Assembly: GCA_937877535.1 (NCBI GenBank)
Contig: CALFJF010000065.1
Span: 1 to 8,013, forward strand
DNA: 8,013 bases
Direction: 5' to 3'
Source: an uncultured Treponema sp.
Lineage (GTDB): Bacteria > Spirochaetota > Spirochaetia > Treponematales > Treponemataceae
Below, piece after piece: positions 5,480-8,013 of this stretch (its first letter is position 1; each line of letters opens with the position of its first letter). The notes below the pieces were generated by a model, which worked only from the letters and a program-made list of their open reading frames with translations, did not search any database and was not told the origin of the DNA. A program made the position numbers and the translations under genes.

Positions 5480-5794
5480 TTACCGTAATTTTTCTGCAAG
5501 TTTCCCAATCAAAACTAAATTTTCCTCGGAAAGATTTTTTAATTTGGGGATAAGTTTTTGAATGCTCGGTTTTAATTCGTCTGACAAGGCGATTCTTTTT
5601 CCATCGACCAAATATTCAACATTTTTATTTAATTTTCTTGCGATTTTTACGGCTTGTTCCGCGTCTGGCAGCCTGTCTTTTGTAATCCATGACTGCAAAG
5701 TGTTGTAGCTGATTTGAATTTCTGAAGCAAGTTCTTTTTGAGTCATTAAGTTGTATTCTAATTCGTCTTTTACATTATTCCAAAAAGGCAGCAT
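5480..5794 (-). CDS. Small XRE-family helix-turn-helix regulator
   Basis: This is a 104-residue DNA-binding protein. A conserved-looking N-terminal FWNNVKDELEY precedes a Cro/cI-type HTH at about residues 17-65. MTQKELASEIQIS forms the first helix and turn, SYNTLQSWITKDRLP the recognition helix region, and AVKIARKLNKNVEYLVDG the closing helices. The rest (about 66-104) is a Leu/Lys/Glu-rich helical tail that could mediate dimerisation. There is no membrane or ligand domain. The ATG at 5794 is preferred to the TTG at 5812, because the TTG overlaps the palindrome ACAAATGGATTTGT; neither has a strong ribosome binding site. It is divergent from the glycosyltransferase gene, and the gap holds four similar elements that are probably its operators, so autoregulation plus control of the neighbour is inferred. 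Similar small regulators are, from memory, common in treponemes. Confidence 0.85.
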   Translation of the reverse strand: MLPFWNNVKDELEYNLMTQKELASEIQISYNTLQSWITKDRLPDAEQAVKIARKLNKNVEYLVDGKRIALSDELKPSIQKLIPKLKNLSEENLVLIGKLAEKLR

Positions 5795-5808
5795 ATCACA
5801 AGAATAAT

Positions 5809-5918
5809 ACAAATGGATTTGTCGGGATTAAATATTGATACAAACGGATTTTTGTGTTACTGTTTTGTAAATCCAAATGGATTGTTGTTAGATTTTATAA
5901 AAAGGCGTTTGGATTTTT
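5809..5918. promoter_or_regulatory. Four phased CAAATGGATTT-like elements (putative operators)
   Basis: The elements are ACAAATGGATTTGT (5809-5822), ACAAACGGATTTTTGT (5840-5855), CCAAATGGATTGTT (5873-5886) and GTTTGGATTTTT (5907-5918). The shared GGATT begins at 5815, 5846, 5879 and 5911, giving spacings of 31, 33 and 32 bp, about three helical turns each, all in the same orientation. Element 1 is a palindrome with 6-bp arms. The surroundings of element 3 form another, AATCCAAATGGATT (5870-5883). Element 1 sits next to the XRE start and element 4 abuts the glycosyltransferase ribosome binding site. Binding by the divergent XRE protein is inferred. The A/T-rich TTTATAAAA near 5894-5902 may be a -10 element for the plus-strand gene, but I could not pair it with a clear -35. 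Confidence 0.6.
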
Positions 5919-5929
5919 AAGGAAGAAAA

Positions 5930-8013
5930 ATGGACGAGCCGCTGCTTTCTGTGATTACTACAGTTTACAATTGCGAAGAATACTTGCCTCGGTGCATTGA
6001 AAGTGTTTTGAACTCTACTTTCAAGAATATTGAATTCATAATCGTTGACGACAAATCCCCGGGGAATTGCAGGGAAATTGTCGAGCGGTATGACACTGCT
6101 TCTCGAATCCGTTTTGTGCAAAATCAAGAGAATCTGGGGCTTTTTCACGCACGGCTTGCAGGCGCAAAAGTCGCAAAGGGAGATTTCATTGCGTTTATCG
6201 ACAGTGATGACCATGTTTCTGTTGATTTTTATCGGACTTTGGTCAAAAAAGCGATTGAAACTGACTCCGACATTGTTCTTGGCGATTTTTTGCTTGAAAC
6301 AGACGAGGGAAATCATCATTACGCTTCGCGAAAAACTTCAAGAATCAGAAAAAATGATTTGGATTTGCGCGGTCAGGAAATCAAGGATTTGTTTTTTGCT
6401 TCGCTTGGAATGGAGCCAGAAGTAAATTATATGTGGGCAAAATTGATTCGCCGTGATTTGTGGGAAAAATCGCTTCCGTTTTTTGAAAAAATCGAGGGAA
6501 ACATCGTTAATACGGAGGATGTGCTTTTTTCGTCTGTCCTGTACTTTTTTGCGAATCACCTTACGAATTGTCATGGCGATTATTATTACTATTATCAGCG
6601 TAAGAATTCGTCAATACATCAGAAAAAATCTTTTGAAGACATTAAAAAAGATATTCGCAACAACAAGCAGACTTTTTCGTTCATCCTTGATTTTTTGAAA
6701 AATCAAAATTGTGAAAAGTATGAAAATGAAATCTGGGCGTGGTATTTTCATTATATCGACTTTCACGAACGGGCGATTCAAACTGCCAGGCTTTCATACT
6801 CCGAAAAAAAAGAACTCAACTCGCTCATAAAGGCGATTCCGTTTCCAAAAAACATCTCATTTCCAGAGGACGAGAATGCCTATCTTTTTGCGCCCGAATC
6901 CTATGACACGATGGAAAATATTTTCGGCGAAGAGCTAAAACTGAAAATTTGCGACAAATCCGTCAGGGTCGTTAGTTTTGATATTTTTGACACGCTCTTG
7001 ACCCGTCCGTTTTACTATCCGACCGACATCTTTTGTTTGCTTGAGGTTTTCGTAAATAAAGTTTTAAAAATAACCGACAAATTGCGATTTAAGGACATTC
7101 GGTGCGAAGCGGAATATCTTGCTCGCGAAAAACTGAAGCTCTCTCACCCGATGTATGAAGATGTAACACTTGATGAAATTTATGACGAATTGGAAGAGCT
7201 TACCGGCTGGAGTCATGAATCGCTCGAGAAAATCAAAAATGAAGAGCTTAATCTTGAATTGAAATTTTGCAAACAGCGGAAATATGCGAAAAGTCTTTTT
7301 GATTTGGCAAAATATCTCGGAAAAAAAATTGTGATTGCGAGCGATATGTATCTTCCTGCCGCATTCCTTGAAAAACTGCTTTCGCGGCAGGGATATTCTG
7401 ATTATGATGCGCTGTATGTTTCGTGCGAAGATAGAGTTGCAAAATGGTCGGGGAAGCTTTTCAAGAAAATCGCAAAAGAGTTGAATGTAAAGCCTCAGCA
7501 TATTCTGCACATTGGCGACAACGGCGAAAGCGACATAAATTCTGCCGAGAAAATCGGATTAAAGACGGCTTTTCTTCCGCGCACAGTCAGTGTCCTTACA
7601 AATCAGGCGGGCGGGGCGTTTTTTGGCGGCGAAACGGTGAGAAAAGTTTACGAGCAGTCGTTTTTAAGCAGGCGGGCAGGAACTTTCAATGATTTTTTTG
7701 GAATCCGCACGATGCTTGCAGTTGTTGCGAACCGACTTTTTGACAATCCTTTTTTACCTTTCGACAGGAATTCTGATTTTAATGCCTCTCCATTCATGAT
7801 TGGCTATTTTCCGCTCGGAATGCATTTGTTTGCGGTTGCGCGATGGCTTCATCAAGAACTGAAAGAGCAACATTTTGCTAAAATTAATTTTATGGCGCGT
7901 GACGGCTATCTTCCAATGGAAGCATTCAAAATTTTAAATCGCGTGTACAAAAATCCAATCGAAGTGAATTTTTTGCATCTTTCACGAAAAACGATTTTTC
8001 CGCTTCAAATTAG
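5930..8013 (+). CDS. Family 2 glycosyltransferase fused to a HAD-type hydrolase module (3' end outside window)
   Basis: The frame runs open from ATG 5930, preceded by AAGGA at 5919-5923, to the window edge: at least 694 residues with no stop. Residues 5-225 are a GT-A, family 2 glycosyltransferase with LSVITTVYNCEEYLPRCIES, FIIVDD (37-41) and the DXD-like FIDSDD (89-94), then DYYYYYQRKNSSIH (217-230). About 345-560 is a HAD-superfamily domain: SFDIFDTLLTRP (Asp351 and Asp354, motif I), IASDMY (Ser471, motif II) and HIGDNGESDINSA (Asp530 and Asp535, motif IV). The rest (MIGYFPLGMHLFAVARWLHQ, FMARDGYLPMEAF) resembles the C-terminal part of HAD proteins I associate with COG5610 and polysaccharide clusters. 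It likely transfers a sugar, with a hydrolase acting on a phosphorylated intermediate; substrates are unknown. No membrane segment is evident. The gene is visibly more A+T-rich than ppdK or nrdD, suggesting transfer as part of a glycan locus. Expression may be controlled by the divergent XRE protein. Confidence 0.9.
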   Translation, partial: MDEPLLSVITTVYNCEEYLPRCIESVLNSTFKNIEFIIVDDKSPGNCREIVERYDTASRIRFVQNQENLGLFHARLAGAKVAKGDFIAFIDSDDHVSVDFYRTLVKKAIETDSDIVLGDFLLETDEGNHHYASRKTSRIRKNDLDLRGQEIKDLFFASLGMEPEVNYMWAKLIRRDLWEKSLPFFEKIEGNIVNTEDVLFSSVLYFFANHLTNCHGDYYYYYQRKNSSIHQKKSFEDIKKDIRNNKQTFSFILDFLKNQNCEKYENEIWAWYFHYIDFHERAIQTARLSYSEKKELNSLIKAIPFPKNISFPEDENAYLFAPESYDTMENIFGEELKLKICDKSVRVVSFDIFDTLLTRPFYYPTDIFCLLEVFVNKVLKITDKLRFKDIRCEAEYLAREKLKLSHPMYEDVTLDEIYDELEELTGWSHESLEKIKNEELNLELKFCKQRKYAKSLFDLAKYLGKKIVIASDMYLPAAFLEKLLSRQGYSDYDALYVSCEDRVAKWSGKLFKKIAKELNVKPQHILHIGDNGESDINSAEKIGLKTAFLPRTVSVLTNQAGGAFFGGETVRKVYEQSFLSRRAGTFNDFFGIRTMLAVVANRLFDNPFLPFDRNSDFNASPFMIGYFPLGMHLFAVARWLHQELKEQHFAKINFMARDGYLPMEAFKILNRVYKNPIEVNFLHLSRKTIFPLQI

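Noticed and set aside
5369..5488. 39-codon frame overlapping the rhomboid 3' end, ending in PLTQKSPFLP
   Set aside because: No ribosome binding site and no recognisable family. It could be a frameshifted tail of the rhomboid, but nothing in the sequence proves it.
5809..5918. Four evenly spaced repeats as a CRISPR array or plasmid iterons
   Set aside because: The repeated word is only 10-14 bp and imperfect, the copy number is low, and no cas or replication gene is present. Operators in a divergent promoter region fit better.
6578..6597. Tyrosine-rich TAT/TAC tract in the glycosyltransferase gene as a phase-variation repeat
   Set aside because: It is a mixed-codon run of five tyrosines, not a uniform repeat, and similar Tyr-rich segments are common at this point in family 2 transferases.

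Overview
The window looks like chromosomal DNA from a spirochaete, most likely a Treponema-type anaerobe. The evidence is the set of gene families: C-terminal pyruvate phosphate dikinase, oxygen-sensitive class III ribonucleotide reductase, a spirochaete-style lipoprotein with a relaxed lipobox, and a small XRE regulator of a type I associate with treponemes. This assignment rests on family recognition, not on a search. Native-looking genes (ppdK, the ychF remnant) are G+C-rich, while the glycosyltransferase gene at the right end is clearly A+T-rich.

Left part (1-2206). The 3' end of ppdK runs off the left edge and is followed by a hairpin with a nearby T-tract. Two more hairpins follow. Next comes a minus-strand lipoprotein gene of unknown function with its own plausible promoter. 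Between it and nrdD lies another hairpin, which overlaps the nrdD stop codon.

Centre (2207-4855). nrdD (class III, anaerobic ribonucleoside-triphosphate reductase) is on the minus strand. Its upstream region is unusually legible. There is a TTGACA-N17-TATAGT promoter, a consensus NrdR box just downstream of the predicted transcript start, a degenerate second box over the -10 element, and three DnaA-box-like nonamers about one helical turn apart just upstream of the -35 element. This suggests nrdD is controlled by both NrdR (dNTP status) and DnaA (replication status). Beyond it lie three tandem hairpins, each with an 11-nt loop.

Breakpoint (4856-5403). The last 62 codons of ychf (minus strand) and the last part of a rhomboid protease gene (plus strand) meet back-to-back at about 5040-5046. 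Both have lost their 5' ends at the same point, as expected from one deletion that removed a divergent promoter region, or from an assembly join.

Right part (5480-8013). A small XRE-family regulator is divergent from a large gene that runs off the right edge. That gene encodes a family 2 glycosyltransferase fused to a HAD-type hydrolase module (at least 694 residues). The divergent intergenic region has four copies of a CAAATGGATTT-like element spaced 31, 33 and 32 bp apart, probably operators for the XRE protein. This is the best candidate in the window for an undescribed regulatory unit.

Across the window, intergenic gaps hold about seven related hairpins built on GGTCATT/AATGACC or GTGGTT/AACCAC arms, several with a conserved TCGACA-type loop. 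No tRNA, rRNA, CRISPR array or complete mobile element was seen.
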